Below, one piece after another: positions 36,014 to 49,168 of a DNA stretch of 64,000 nt; within the stretch, counting starts at the first letter, position 1; each line of letters begins with the position of its first letter. The notes beneath the pieces are model-generated. The model was not told where the DNA came from, did no database searches, and saw only the letters and a list, made by a program, of their open reading frames with translations. The stretch comes from Hypsibius dujardini. Taxonomy: Eukaryota; Tardigrada; Eutardigrada; Parachela; Hypsibiidae. The stretch lies in NCBI GenBank assembly GCA_001579985.1, contig LRSR01008470.1, positions 1-64,000 on the forward strand. Direction: 5' to 3'. The position numbers and the translations under genes were made by a program.

Positions 36014-37994
36014 CTTGCTTGCCTGTTTGTTTGTTGGGTGGATGAGTACCACTTACATATAGTCTTCCATATGAATTTGTTGACAATTCCAGCAGAAGAA
36101 TACAGAATATGAAAAATGGAAAGAGCACTTCCGGTGTGGGGAAATTTTCGCCGAATGGCTAGCCATATCGGAGCACCACCAGGCTCGACGTCAGGACTTC
36201 TTTGTAATGTGTGGAGCAAGTTCAGAGAGATAACGATAAGGGCGATTGCGTAATCCGATAGAAACATTATAAGAAATGAATGGGGCCACATCAAGTAGCC
36301 TTCCACTGGGCGGGGGAGCATCCCATGAGATTACACGCAGAGTCAAAAGGATGTTTACTCCAAGGACGACACAGCTGCGTTGTCGTTGCCCCGCAAACAG
36401 ATGCTGGCTTTAAGTACCAGACGGGGTAGTAAGGAAGTCAAACACTGCGACCTTCGCACTTCCTTCAATGAAAGCAATCAAATCAATGTTTCTTGCGCTG
36501 CGATAGGAAAGTGACCGAGAGTGAATGGGTTCTTCGAAGAACCCCTGATTCAGTATCGAAGTCAGTGCTAGTACGAGACTCGTAGACTCGTACCGACATT
36601 TTTAACTAAAGGATTCTAAGAACATCTATACTCTTTCGTGTATCATATAGTCAATATTCGATACAATGTTATGCAGTTAAAAGGTTAGGAACTCAGGAAC
36701 TTAAAGCTCCTAACAAAGCAGTGATCTTACGAAAAATCGGTAGTTGTTGGGAATTCTTTTGATTTATACGACTTCTTATTCGAGAGAAAATCTCACAAAC
36801 TCTGCTGCTCGTTTCAATGCAGGAAGGATTGTTGGAGTGTCGGAGTACCGGCACGCCGGACGTGTGGACGAGCTCGTTGCCGTTCTTTGGGACGGAAAGA
36901 TACCGTGACACGCTTTATGTCTTTACACAGCTGAACTTGAAGATGATTACAGTATTGCCTGGTAAAACTTTTGATATCGCGGCTATATACGATTAGGAGG
37001 GTCGTAAACACAGATTATGTAAACACAAAACCAGGTCGAGTAGACCTGCAAAATTCGGTTCAGTACGGCGGTACCTGGAGGAAGTGTACCATTCGACTGC
37101 CGTCGTTCAGTTTGACCACAACCACGTTAACTTTCTTTTAGGAAGGGAGGGATCACGGGATGTTGACTAGATCGAAGAGCGGTCCAGCAGATCTTCATCA
37201 AGTCAAGTCTAAACGAACGCATCTAATTGTGCTGAATTAGTCTTTTTCTAGTCGGTTTATCATTGCCGAAAGCTAATTCAGCATCTCAAAAACTAATACC
37301 CAGTTCCAGATTGTGGAATGAATTCGGAAAAGAACCAATTCGTTCTGTGAGGCTTGCAGTGTTGTTTTAACTATATTTAAAAGGTATTTAAATGGGACAA
37401 AAACTAAACCAACAAGCCATTAGATTTTTCAGTCAACTAAAAATTAGTTGCTAAGGATTTTTGGTTTAGTTTTTTTTGTAATAGTTCAGTGATAGTTTAG
37501 TTATAGCTAAAACTTCTAGTCTAGTTTTAGTCGAAATTAGTTGACTAATTTTGGATTTTTTTGTATTTCCCAGTTAAATTTATGTTTAGTAACTAAAACT
37601 TTAGTCTATTTTTTTAATCATATTCGAGAAATTAGTAACGAAAAGTTTTAGTTAGTTTTTTTCTTTCTTTTAGTTTTCCCATGCCTAAATGCAGTGAAAA
37701 TAAAGTACGTAATTGGGCAGTCTCCCCTACCCGCGAAATGATTGATTTCAACTCTTTTTCGATATCCACCCGACCTGTCAAAACTTCAAATGAAACGCTG
37801 TGAAGTGTGAACTGCAACACACAAAAACACAACAGCTGATATTATTGTTTGTCCTCTGTTGCTTGGTTGTTTGTTTTATATTCTGTTATCCCTCTTTTTT
37901 CCTGCCATTATTAATTGCCCCACTAGCGATCAATTGTCATCTGTTAGAAAGCATGTCTCACCTCTTACCTCAACCTCATCATCCTCTTACCTAG

Positions 37995-40497
37995 GTCCGC
38001 ATCATCCTTATCCCTGGACAGCTGTAGTGGTGGTGGAGGGATGGCCCATTCCACGGGAGGCTCTTCTGTCAACACCGACACTGTCGACGGCGTCACAGGC
38101 GGCGGCTCCGCGTCCTCCTCCTCACGCCATCACAATGATGAGCCCGCGGTGCTGCAGAAGAAGCTGGCGAAGATTGACAAGTGTATCACCGCGGAGGAGG
38201 CCCTTCTCGCCTCCATCCAGGACAAATTAATCCAGCTGGGCATGCTGCAGCAGGATGAGAAGCACCGTCAGACCCGCACAAGGGAGCTGGAGCAGGCTAA
38301 TGATAAGGCATCCCGCCACATTGAGGAGTTCAAACGGAAGAAGCGCAAGTATGAGCAGGCGTTGAAGGCCCACGAGGAGGGAGTGGTGTTGCGGCTGCGG
38401 GAAGAGAAGGAGAAGGATGCAGCAGCTGCTGCGGCCAAAGTGACGAAGAAGGAGACGCGCGATGTGAGGAGTGGCTTCAGTTTGGACCGGAAGGACGCGG
38501 GCAAAATGTTGAGTTTGATTAGCAGGAACAGCCGCGGGGAGAACGGGAGCGCCAGGTAAGGGCAAGTCTTTTTTTGAGGGAGACAGAACAAGTTGGTGAG
38601 ATAGTTGAGCGGTTGATTGACTTATTAACGATTTTTTATTTTCAAGGGCTTTGCCTTCTCTGATTGATTGATTTAATGGTTTTAGTTTTATTCGATTTGT
38701 CCCTTTTTTTGGTAATTTATTGTTGCATGATTGATTGAGCATTTTCAATTGTTTGATTTCTCGTGTCCGAGTTTTGAAAAGAATTTATGTGAGTACTTGT
38801 CTCGTATCACACTCGCACTTGACGTTCGACACAGTCGATGTGACGGAATCGCGTATCTATCGCTTCAATCAACTAAGCAACCAAAGTATTCGCCATTCAA
38901 TCAAGCAATCAAGTGACGAAATCAACCAACCGATTCCCTCCTCAATTCGCTTCGTTCCGCTCCGTACAATGGGAAATAGGTTTCAGATGACGTAATGGAC
39001 TTGGAAATAAATGAAAAATAGGGTAATGTCATGAGATTTTAGAAATATCGAATAATGCAGGCATAGACGCGTCTAGACCTTCCAGTACGGGGGAGCAAGA
39101 TTTTTAATTTTAAATATATTAAATATATTGGTATGGTTTTGCTATTTTTACTCTAAAAAACGTCAGGGGGTACCATTGGGTCACTTTTCGATTTCGGACG
39201 AGGGGGGGGGGGACAATTGCCCACTTGCCACCCCCTAGGACGCGCCACTGAATTATGCAGGCAGATGTTTGTGTCTGTCTGTCGGAGTGCCTGCTGACCA
39301 CTGGGCAGAAAACGTTTCACACAGATTTTTTCTAATCCTGTTTCCGAAATCCAGACCGCTTGAACTTGCACAGCAAAGCAGGGTTATGAAAATTGTTGGC
39401 CATTCGGAGTAAGGTGACGAAGGGAGGCGAACGAGGAGAAATCGGCAGGGACCTGTGAAGAAGGGAACAAGTTGAAAAGATGACTGCGCCTTGAGGTCTG
39501 CCACTCATTTCCCCTTCATTTTGCCTTCATCCAAGTCTGGCGCCCATGGTGTCAGACTGTGGGAAACTCAACGGTGGATTAGAGGCATATGGGGCAAGTG
39601 TGAGGGGAGCGTGAGAAGTTGAGTAAATCTCCGGGAAACTTGGAAGGAAGAAGAAATGTGTTGTGGTGTGAAGTGAAGGGTAGCACAAGGCACTGATTGG
39701 TTGATCAATCATGAAAGAAGACGCTTCGAAATTTGGCTTCATGCTACGCGATTAAGTTGATTTTTTAAACGTTCCTTTTATTCGTTAAACGAGTTTTATT
39801 ATTATCGTCATTTCGGCAACATTAAAACATCAAAATGCATTTAATAATTTTAGTGCTTTTAATTCCTAGGTTCCTTGGCACACTTAGATGCTCGTCCTAT
39901 GAAATCAAACATTTTTTTCAGTTAATTTAAAATAAAGTATTATGGCCTCTTGTAAATCACTATTTAAATTTATCTAACAACAACATAAATGCTAGTCCTT
40001 TCACTTGTTTTAAGTTAAGCAGTACATTTTGTGAATCTGGCGGTCGATTGATTGTTGATTGGTGTTTCGCCATAATTGAACTAATCAGGCACGTCTGTCC
40101 TGAAGGCACGTTTTTGAATTTGATTTTCATTTCACCCTTCAATTCACGATTTTTCCATCAAGGGCATTAATAATTAAATACTGTTTTTGTTTATTTGTTG
40201 TGTTTTCTCAAGGTCGAAGGATTCCCGCGGCAGTAAGGACGACTCACCCGCTCCACTGGGCGGTGACACTGTCAATAACACCACCCCCGGATTCCTGCGG
40301 GTCCTGCCGTCGGAAGTCAGCCTGAGCTCGCTAGAATCGGACAGCCAGGAGAGCCTGAAGCGACAACGTCGGCTCGATGAAATCAGCCAAGTGGTGGACG
40401 GGAAGCTGGAGCCCCTCGCGGAAGACATGCACGACCTCAAGGGGAAACTGGACCAGGTAAATATTTGATTGGCTGCGTCTCTGGCTGTATGTCTGTA

Positions 40498-40538
<41 letters not shown>

Positions 40539-41050
40539 GAGGATTAGTCTGTGTGTGATAGCAGGGCGCGTTTGCTCTTTGTGTTCGATGGCTGAGGGAG
40601 AAAAAAATGTATCAGAATTCAATAAGACCGATCGATGGGACGGGTGAAGGAAGAAATATGTGTCCATTCTTTTTGTGGGCTGTGGAATAAGAGAGCGGCA
40701 CGAGGGAGCGCTTTGGGTAATTGAATTTTTGTTCAAAAGATATGGAAATGTACGGCTGTCGGTAGGATGCGTGGGGTTGTCAGGGAAGTAGGTGCGGCAC
40801 AACATGGTTTATTATAGTGGTTAATTTTAACCTCTTGATCAAATCGTTTTGCCGATTGTGTGTAGTGAGGGTGTGTTATATATTTTGTGAATTGAAAGTC
40901 TCGGTCTGTTGTTTGCATGACTCTTAGTCATTAAGAAACACGAATCCGAGATGCTTTGTAATGTAGTCTATCTGTCCGTCCTTTTGTGCTGATGCTGGCC
41001 ATGTCTGTCTGCCTGTTCGTCCGCCTGCCTTTTTTCTGTCTGAACTTTAC

Positions 41051-41097
<47 letters not shown>

Positions 41098-41719
41098 TTG
41101 TCTCTATTTGTCTCTATTTGTCTGCGTGCCTGTCCGCTTGTTCGGCTATTTGTTTGTCTACTTTCTGCTTGTGAGGTGGGTGTTGCGGGTTGTGGGTGTT
41201 GCGTGTACCTCGTGATTTTCGTACCTTTTCTTTTTCTGATGTCTCTTTTTCTTCATTTTGTCCAATTAGATTTTCAAGTTGTTGGAAGACGGCAAGTCGG
41301 AGATCAACGAGGAACGTAAAGCCAACAACGCCATCTTCGAGGACATTATCCGCCGGTGCACTTACGTAGAAGAGCAGATTCACGACTTGATTGAGCTGCA
41401 CCAAAAGGAGACTGCCGAGACCAAGACGTACCTCGTTGACACGCAAGACAAGATGAACTACGTCTTCCATGAACGTGTCCGTGACATGAAGGACGAGATC
41501 ACAGGCCTGGTTACGCGCATCGCTAAAATCGAACATCGACAGAAGGAGGACGAATCGCTGGCGCGGACGGAGGCGGCCAAGAGTGTCTTTGGGGAGATGG
41601 CCTTCAAAATGGTGGATTGCGTTCTGCTCTTTGGTCAATTGGTGCGTTCATATACGATAGAATTCTAAACTGGCAATCAGGCACACAGAGAGGCAGATAG
41701 ATAGACGCCTAGACAGACC

Positions 41720-41751
<32 letters not shown>

Positions 41752-42089
41752 TATGTTGATAAAGAAGGAGAATGAAAGACACGTGGATAGTCTGTAACTG
41801 ATTTTAATTGCTCTTGTGCTCTTGGTAGGTTATAGCCGTGGTGGGAGCCATCAGTCACTTCTTCCAGATGACTTCGGAAAATAGCACGAGGTTGGTGGTA
41901 TTCTTAGTGGGCGTGATTGCCGTTCTCGTGGTCTTCCAATTCCGGGAAGAACTGCCGTACCACCAAGCTGTGACCGACTGGGCGGACAGCGCCCTCTCTC
42001 GGCTGCAGAATCTTCTTCCGGCTCGCTTCGCTCGCATCTTGGGTGTGGTGGATTCGTCATCGATACCGGATGTTAGTCCAAAGATTTAA
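37995..42089 (+). CDS. TMCC-like transmembrane and coiled-coil protein
   Basis: Probable ER-anchored coiled-coil protein of TMCC architecture. Exons: 37995 (or start codon 38041)-38555, 40213-40456, 41270-41641, 41829-42089, all in phase, at least 463 aa from the ATG at 38041. The first exon is preceded by a strong acceptor (pyrimidine-rich, CTTACCTAG at 37994) and stays open upstream of that ATG, so the true start may be in an unseen upstream exon. Coiled coils cover VLQKKLAKIDKCI...QALKAHEEG, ESLKRQRRLDEISQVV...KLDQ and IFKLLEDGKSEINEER...IAKIEHRQKED. Two hydrophobic segments near the C-terminus (VIAVVGAIS and LVVFLVGVIAVLVVF) match the paired C-terminal membrane helices of TMCC1-3. Family call rests on architecture plus weak similarity. 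Intron 2 holds CTGT arrays and intron 1 a probable insertion. Confidence 0.75.
39064..39250. mobile_element. Candidate insertion flanked by 13-base direct repeats
   Basis: AATAATGCAGGCA (39051-39063) and AATTATGCAGGCA (39251-39263) differ at one base and bracket 187 bases. The right end reads CTAGGACGCGCCACTG, whose reverse complement CAGTGGCGCG resembles the ends of hAT-type elements. The left end is not a clear inverted match, and a 13-base duplication is longer than hAT elements make. Family undecided. Lies in intron 1 of the TMCC-like gene. Confidence 0.45.
40486..40540. repeat. (CTGT)n simple repeat
   Basis: About twelve units in intron 2 of the TMCC-like gene. A second array of the same type is at 41050-41097 in the same intron, and a CAGA array is at 41716-41750 in intron 3. 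Confidence 0.9.
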
Positions 42090-42625
42090 CAAAGGAGCAG
42101 TCTTCCCTCTACTGCTCTGTACTGTTTTCTTGCCTGATGCTCAAGAAACATTTTAATTAATTCAATTTAATTTGCCATTAATATTTTCCTTCGTCTGCAC
42201 ATTATCTGTGTCACCATCCCATTCTCTCTCTCGCTCCCCCTTCCCTCTTTCATTGTTTTGAACGGATTTTTTTAAATATCTCTTATCACGCGGATTTGGT
42301 TTTTTTCTCTGGCTCCTCTTTTTGATGGTAATAACTTGGCAGGCGCTGCTCTTCTTTTGATCTGGCTAACCCTTAGGTAGTTTGGAGCTGTTGCAGACTC
42401 TTTCACCCGACGAACTGGTTTTTTCTTCCAGCGCGCGGTGTGTGCTGTGATTTTGTACTCGGGTATTTTTTGAGAGATTTTATTGTTTATTGCCTTTTGT
42501 TTGTGTGCTGTGACGGAACTGGCGTAATCTTGTGGGTCAGCAATCCGAAGTCGAATTACAAGAAAAAGAAAACGAGCGATTGTAAACAACTGCCATACGA
42601 CATGGTTGACTGGCGCAAGCAGAGA

Positions 42626-42690
42626 CTCAGGCAGGCAGGCAGGCAGGCAGGCAGACAGACAGACAGATAGACAGACAGACAGACAGGAAA

Positions 42691-42721
<31 letters not shown>

Positions 42722-42745
42722 AGTAGGCAGGCAGGCAGGCAAACA
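42626..42745. repeat. (CAGG)n/(CAGA)n simple repeat
   Basis: CAGG units, then CAGA units interrupted by AAAC/AAGT, then CAGG again. Intergenic, downstream of the TMCC-like gene. Confidence 0.9.
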
Positions 42746-45700
42746 GGCAGACAGATAGACACATCAACAACGACACACAGATACACAAACACGCCTTGCT
42801 AGACGTGTGTCTGTCGATGTGTCTGTGTTGATCTATAGCAGACAAAAAGTTGGATTCAACACAACCGCATCTGAATAATCAAGTGCCCCCTGCCACTCGA
42901 TAACCTCCTACACGGAAAGAAGAAATGTTCCGGCCTACTCAGAACCCCACATTAAACTGGCTTAGCATAAACCGATCACCGCCTTGCGATAACAAAGCCC
43001 AATACAATGTCGTCGGACCCAGCAATCATGTTCACCCAAAAGTTGTTGGAGGTGCACGTGCATGGCCGACATATCTTCTTCTTCGGCGGCGGCAGTGGCG
43101 CCTTGAAAACTGCCGACGACGGCGGACGAACCTGCTGATAATGACATCTTACTCTCACGCGCGGTCCGTCTATCGCTCAAGGCCGCGAAGGCCGCCACTG
43201 CACTACTGTACACACATGCATTATACCGTACCAGTACATTACGGTTTCACATCCACAAAAGAGCGCTCGGGTACTTTCTAACATGACCCTCAAGAAAGAC
43301 ATACCGTTAAACACTAAAACTCATACACCTTTGAGTACAAGTGCTAGAAGCTAAGCAGATATACATAGAGAAGGAACGAGATGAGAAAAATACAACGAGT
43401 GCGTATCCATAATGTGAAAGAAAAACGAAAACACACGTGATGACGACACCGCGTTTGTGGTGGTTTTACATGTACAGAGTACATCTTGGCTCTCTCCTCG
43501 GCTCCTCTGACTGACTGACTGACAAACTCGAAATCACGGAAAACGGTAGCGCGTTTAAATGCATAAAACTCCGGACGCGGTTCTCAAGCTGTCTTCACTG
43601 TACTGCGACGTACAGTAGGCCTTGAACGCACACACATATATATACATACACACGCACTCACAAGGTTCCCCAAATCGATTCGAGAAACGCCGCGGCGTAC
43701 CCAGCGCGCACCGGGCGAAGAGAAGAGACCGCGGATTGCCGCGTCAGCACTGCGACGACCTAAAGCACTGGTAAGGAAAGTACACGATACTGTGCATAAA
43801 CCGAGCTGGTGTCGGCCGTGTGGCGTCGCTGTGTATAATGCGCCATTGCTTGGCGCATTCGTTCTTCATACTACACCGTTCCACGGAAAGCCGTATTCTT
43901 TTGCCCATAAATTTTACACACTTTTACAAAGTTGTCCCCAAACCGTCATGTATATAAGGATTGACCGAATGTAGGAAGCTTCGGACGGGATAATCGCTCG
44001 TATATATATATTTATATATATGTATGTGGAACGTGTATACGTGTATATCGATTGCGCCAGTTTCAGGTCAGCTGGTGGGGGTCGTGGTGGTGTGACGCGC
44101 GCGGCTGGTGAACGAGCGCGGAGCGTGTGCAGTGTTTGTTGGGGTTTTTGCGCGGTCTCAAGGTCAACTTGACAATACATTTCTCTGTGTGTGTGTGGCG
44201 CGCTTGAAGCAATCGATCAACTGCGCAGACCGTGCGTTTCCACCCTCTCGGCTGCGGGTCTCCATTCCGAGTACCTGCGGAGAGGGTTCCCGGGGAGTCG
44301 TCGTTTCACCCCCCTACGGAGGTAGGTCCGTCCGTTCGTACTACTACTATACCCTCTCTTCGTGTGTGTCTTGTTTTGGTATATTTTCACTTTTCTTCCT
44401 GCGTAATTTTCCGCGCCTGAGCCTTGCCATTTTTTTCATATATATCGCCGCCATATAACCCGAAGAGAGTTGGACGTAACTTTCGAAGGTTCAGTAGGTG
44501 ATGGAGATTGCTGGAAGATGTAATTCTCGGGGATGATTTCCGATATGGATGACGCATCAACTTTTCCCGAGGACGGGGGTTAGGGTATTAGTAATGTGTT
44601 TTGTTGACTTTGGCCCATGTGATCCTCTGTATAGTGTATGTGATGCCATTTCGTTTCGTTGTCGTTTTTGTGCATTGCGTTCCGTGAGGCCCCGGCTGAA
44701 CTGAACACGCGCTCGGTGTCCTTTCTCGCATATTATTATCGCTACATTATTATCATCGTCGGAGAGAGAGAGAGAAAGACAGTTCGATGAAATTTGTCCT
44801 TCAAGCTCAATGTCATTTATCTTTTAACATTTTTCCCTCTCGAAACTCCGTCACAAGTCTACCTATATGTGTTCCTAGGTTCCTTCCTTTCTTTTTATGT
44901 TCCTTTTATTTTATTTTAGGAGCATGTTCTGACGATCCCGATGAAGGATCCAGATCTTTTCCGATATGGACTTGGGAAATGATTTCGAACCAACTGTATC
45001 GCTTTGATGACTGGATTCTCATCTGCCTGCCTGCCTGCCTGCCTGCCTGAATGTCTGACTGTTGCCTGGACCGATGGTCAAGAGGCTGTGAAGTTTGAAG
45101 CTGAGTAGACGAATCCCACTTGACGTTTTGTGGAGATTGAGAAGTGTGAATGGGGTTTGAATCATCTCTGTGGGATTGATTGTGCTGGTTCGGTCCCATC
45201 AAATCGGGGAAAAGATGTCGGAATCTGCGCATCGGTTACGTACGGAGCGACGCTTGTTATTTTGCTACTCCGCGACCCAGTCATCACGTGCAGCGTGCTG
45301 CCACTGCTATGGCTCTCAGGCAGTCGGCTGATGTCATCGCAGTATAGTAGCTATCTGAGATCATTAATAATTTTCGAATTCAAATATTGCCCTCTCATCC
45401 CTGAGGCTGAATTTGCGTTTGCTTTTCACTGTTTCAGGGCTCGACCTTGTCATGTCTATCGTCCCGGACAACTTTTGACAAGGTAAATACATTCTTTAAA
45501 CTATTTTTTGTCCAACTCCAGAAGGACCAGTCTTGGACCAGCAAATCATGACAAGATCCCGATGTACAAGGACCTTGGAGCGGATCATGGGAGGTGATTT
45601 CGTTCCTTCATGGGGAGTTTCGGATATTCAGAAAGGAGGAACAAAGTACTATAACAGTAAGGGTGGGAAAAATTGTTAAAATTTATAAATTACCATACCA

Positions 45701-47491
45701 ACTTGCTTCAATATTAAACAACTAATAAAAATACATTTTATGTTGTTTAACTTTTCAATGTTTTTACTAAACTGATGATTTATTCTCATTATCTCCAGCA
45801 GTTTAACAGTTCCCTGCGGAGTCTGGGCGTCCTAAATCCGCAAGGTTTGTCTCACGGTTCTTCAGATATCTTAGCTCGAGTTAACTACTGAGGGCACTCT
45901 CTCGATCTCTTGTAAATTCTGCGCGCGAGGGTTCGCCATTTTTTAGAAAACACGTGTGTTGGCCTGGATTGATTAGAGTTATTACTTATACCTGCGGTAT
46001 TCCGTGATGGTGTGTCTTTGGTAGCAGGCAGCGGAAATGCGCCGCACAGCAGACCCTCGTTAAAACGTACTTTCACGCTTTCAGGCCGCGTCTGGAGTTC
46101 TTCCCAGTCGTGAGACGGAGGCAATCACAGACCGACGAAACGCGGATTTCACTCACGCGCTTGGGCATCCAGCTGCGCGGCCCTCCGCTCTCTCCATACA
46201 CTGTACTACGCAGTCCTCGAACCCGTTTTATATAATTACCCCAACGAAGAATACAGTGAGGGTCCATTACAATGTCATTGAGTCTAGGGGTGTAATTGTT
46301 CTTTTTTTCCTCTTTTTCAGGTGTGGTCGTTTTTTCTTACTGTTTCTTATGTTCCTACGGTTCCGGGAGCGCGCGGGGGTACTCCCTTTGCCCTCGGTCC
46401 GAGGTGTGGTACCGGTGAAGGTCTGTCTGTCTATTTGGATGGATGGATGGATGGAGGGAGGGAGGGAGAGAAGGAGGGTGTGGGACGGCAGCGTCATGAT
46501 TGCGGAAGGTGGAACATGAATTTACACGGGAGCCGGTTCGCCTACCAGCTCTGTCTTTACACAGCTACTTGGTCTTGAGTTGTAAATGCATTGTCTGGTA
46601 TGTGAAACTGCGTCGTGTCAATCCGTCCACACACACTTACGGAATGTATACACACAACGACAGTCCCTCGAACACGTACACCGGACAGGTGCATCGAAAA
46701 CTTGTTACACATCCGGCTCTCAATCCAGTCCCACTGTTCCACTATGCATTCTGATGTTCCAATGTTCCGCTTTTCCTGTGCCGAGGTACTTCCGCTCTAC
46801 TGTTCCACTGTGCGTTTTACTGTTCCGGATTCTGTTCTGCGCGTTCGGTGGTTCCACGGTTCTTCAGCTGTTCCTCCACGTTGTTCTCATGTTCCATCGC
46901 GACGGTTTTTTCTAGATGTATGGCTGTCCACTGTGCCGGTGTTCCTCTCTGCTTACTTGTTGCGGTCCTGTTTGTGCTGTTCCATGGGTGGACTGCGGTC
47001 AGCCATCATTCCTGATTGTCGTTGTTGGGCTGGTTGGCGAGTTGTTTGGACCGTCTTATGTGGCCGCCTGGCAGTGTAGCTAGCTGGTTGTGGGCTATAT
47101 TATTACAGCCACTAACTACGGCTGCCTTGCGGCTGTCGGTCAAGCCGTCATGTGGGTTCAGTATCTGCATTATTGAGAGAGGTCTTCGCACCCACCCGCA
47201 GCCAGCATCGTCAAGTGACGCCTGATCTCGTGTGCGGACTTCTAGCATCGTCCCTTGCTGTCACGGTAAGTCCAAGGTTGTCTCTATGTTGATGTGTGGG
47301 GATGTCTTTCCAGTCGTTCCGGGTTCATCGCACGGCTTGAGAGTTGAGTTGCCTCAGCTTCCGGTACAGGAGTCCCCCACGTTGGAGTCTGGCACCCACC
47401 CGCGCGGATGAATTATCCTCCGAAAGATCGGTGCCTCAGATAGGCAGACAAGCAGGCATACAGACATACAGACACAAAGACACACACACAC

Positions 47492-47492
47492 T

Positions 47493-47528
<36 letters not shown>

Positions 47529-47531
47529 CTG
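47492..47531. repeat. (CAGG)n simple repeat
   Basis: About nine CAGG units within a longer CAGA/CAGG-rich patch (47440-47625), about 370 bases upstream of the bHLH start codon. Confidence 0.9.
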
Positions 47532-47901
47532 GCAAGTAAGCAAGCAAGTCGACAGACAGACAAACAGACAGACAGATAGGCAGTCAGGCATGCAACCATA
47601 CATGCGGATAGACAGACAAACAGACTGTCTTCGATGTTTATATTTAAGCATAGTAGTATTCTACAGTTGCATCAGAACATGTGTCTGCTGGGGGGGGGGG
47701 CAGCTAGGCAACCTTATTCTAGCTAACGTACATGCGCCAGAATCCCGTGCTATATCCCATTCTCGGTCATGACCGTGCAAAACAATACCGACCTTCAAAT
47801 TCTGATTCGATTGTTGAATCAAATTCGTGCAACGACTAGGCACTTACAATCAAGGCAACAGTGCGTCGCGGATCGGCAGGCTGCGTTTTGCGACTTTGCA
47901 A

Positions 47902-49098
47902 ATGGACAGTAACGCCAATAAGAGACATGCAGGACCATTGACTGAAACCGTCAGCGGCGAATCGCCTGAACTGAGTCCTGAAGATTTACCAGAAGAAGAA
48001 CTGTCAGAGGCTGAGAGCAGTGAGCTGGACTGTGGTCAACGACGTCGCCGTGAGGCTGCACGCAACGATAAGCCGGTCGAGCAACAACGTGAAAGCAAGG
48101 GCATCGCCCTGTCAAAGGAGAAGCAACGCGAAATTCACAACATGGTCGAGCGAATGCGCAGGTATACTCAAATAATATTGGAGAGTATTATTAAGGTAGT
48201 CACAGATTTGTAAATAGACTTTATTTTACCGATGTGGCCCATCGAAATTTTAATAAGCGCAGTTTCAAAGGTCTACAAAAACTGGTAAATTCCGGCTCAT
48301 TTGTTTCTTCACCTTAATTGTGGCAAAACATAAGTTGAAGGCATTTTTTGCTGAACTTCAAAATATTGCTAAGAAAAAAATCAACGGGCCACACCGCTGA
48401 AATATTTTTATTTCTTTTTCTTTATTCTTATTTTACCCTCTTGACAAGAAACTATTGTGAACAAATAGCAGAATGCAGTTAATCTGAATTCCGCATTCGA
48501 AATTCGTCTCTTGTTAGCTCATTTTATTGCTTATTCAACGTAGATAATAATTACATTTAATCGGTGACACATTCCGTATAGTTAAACGTATTTAAATATT
48601 TAAAACTGTCCACTTTAGATACCGCATCAGCAGTTGCATCGCCAACATCGCCGAACGCATTCCCAACCTCGGACAGGATAAACTGGACAAAGCGAGGTTT
48701 GTGTGGTCCATTAAATTAGACTAACATTTTGAAGAGTATCATCATGATGGCAAGTTAAAATGATATCTTTCCTCAGCGTTCTGGACACTGCGTTACGGTA
48801 CCTCAAATACATCCGCAACACCTGCGCCAACATCCGACTGATTGATGAAGCCTACCTCGCTCAATTTGGCGCGGATCGGCCGGGACACAAACGGTCCAGT
48901 AGGAAACCGGCCGGATTGGGGAGTTGCCGGACTACAGCGACCGTTAGGGTTGAGGACCCAGCCGAGTTCATTGTGAGGAGCAGGTCGAAAAGCCAACCCC
49001 AGAAGCGGAAACGGTCACCATCGCCGCCGGCTGCAAGCGTAATTAATCCTGTTGCCTTACAAGATCCTAATGTGTCACAGTCAATTGTTTCCGCTTGA
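47902..49098 (+). CDS. Basic helix-loop-helix transcription factor, class B
   Basis: Exons 47902-48161, 48619-48696 and 48777-49098, in phase, 219 aa. An acidic Glu/Ser-rich N-terminus (about 15-50) precedes the bHLH domain (about 75-130): basic region EKQREIHNMVERMRR, helix 1 YRISSCIANIAERIP, loop NLGQDKLDKA, helix 2 SVLDTALRYLKYIRN. The His-Glu-Arg set in the basic region (H....E...R at the class B positions) predicts binding to the CACGTG E-box. No PAS domain and no clear leucine zipper follow; the tail is basic and Ser/Pro-rich with a likely nuclear localisation signal (QKRKRSPSP). Nearest in style are MITF/USF/MAX-type proteins, but I cannot assign a subfamily. The start is the first ATG in frame; the frame stays open upstream with only GTG. 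Both introns interrupt the bHLH region. Confidence 0.85.
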
Positions 49099-49162
49099 AA
49101 TGTATTGGCTTGTTTTTGGTCGGCGGCATAAGAAAATGAAGCACGTGTATTCTCGAAATGCA

Positions 49163-49168
49163 ATTAAA
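49163..49168 (+). terminator. Possible polyadenylation signal ATTAAA
   Basis: Common variant signal 64 bases after the bHLH stop codon. Confidence 0.4.

Larger units (their letters stand above)
33060..37994. other. Gene-poor 5-kb stretch
   Basis: No gene recognised. It holds a CA/TG dinucleotide array (33275-33352), an AT-rich imperfect tandem repeat (34945-35140), a CTGT array (35927-36013), and a TTTAGTT-rich block (37380-37680). Short overlapping frames at 33796-34221 and 34467-34865 have balanced composition but no family resemblance. If the TMCC-like gene has upstream exons, its 5' end and promoter should be in this stretch. Confidence 0.45.
42090..47901. other. Gene-poor 5.8-kb stretch with possible 5' UTR exons
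   Basis: No protein-coding gene recognised. GC content rises at 43500-44330 with CpG-containing sequence (GACGCGCGCGGCTGG), ending in CTACGGAG|GTAGGT at 44321/44322, which looks like a splice donor. Another good donor (ACG|GTAAGT) is at about 47266. Both are on the strand of the bHLH gene and could end non-coding 5' exons. A minus-strand frame near 43213 starts with an ATG followed by Ser/Ala/Gly-rich codons, not recognised. CAGG/CAGA arrays are at 42626-42745 and 47492-47531, and TGTTCC words are frequent at 46735-46900. Confidence 0.4.

Noticed and set aside
42962-43213. Minus-strand first exon starting MSLSAGSSAVVG
   Set aside because: No downstream exon on the minus strand could be found before the plus-strand TMCC-like gene, and no family is recognisable.
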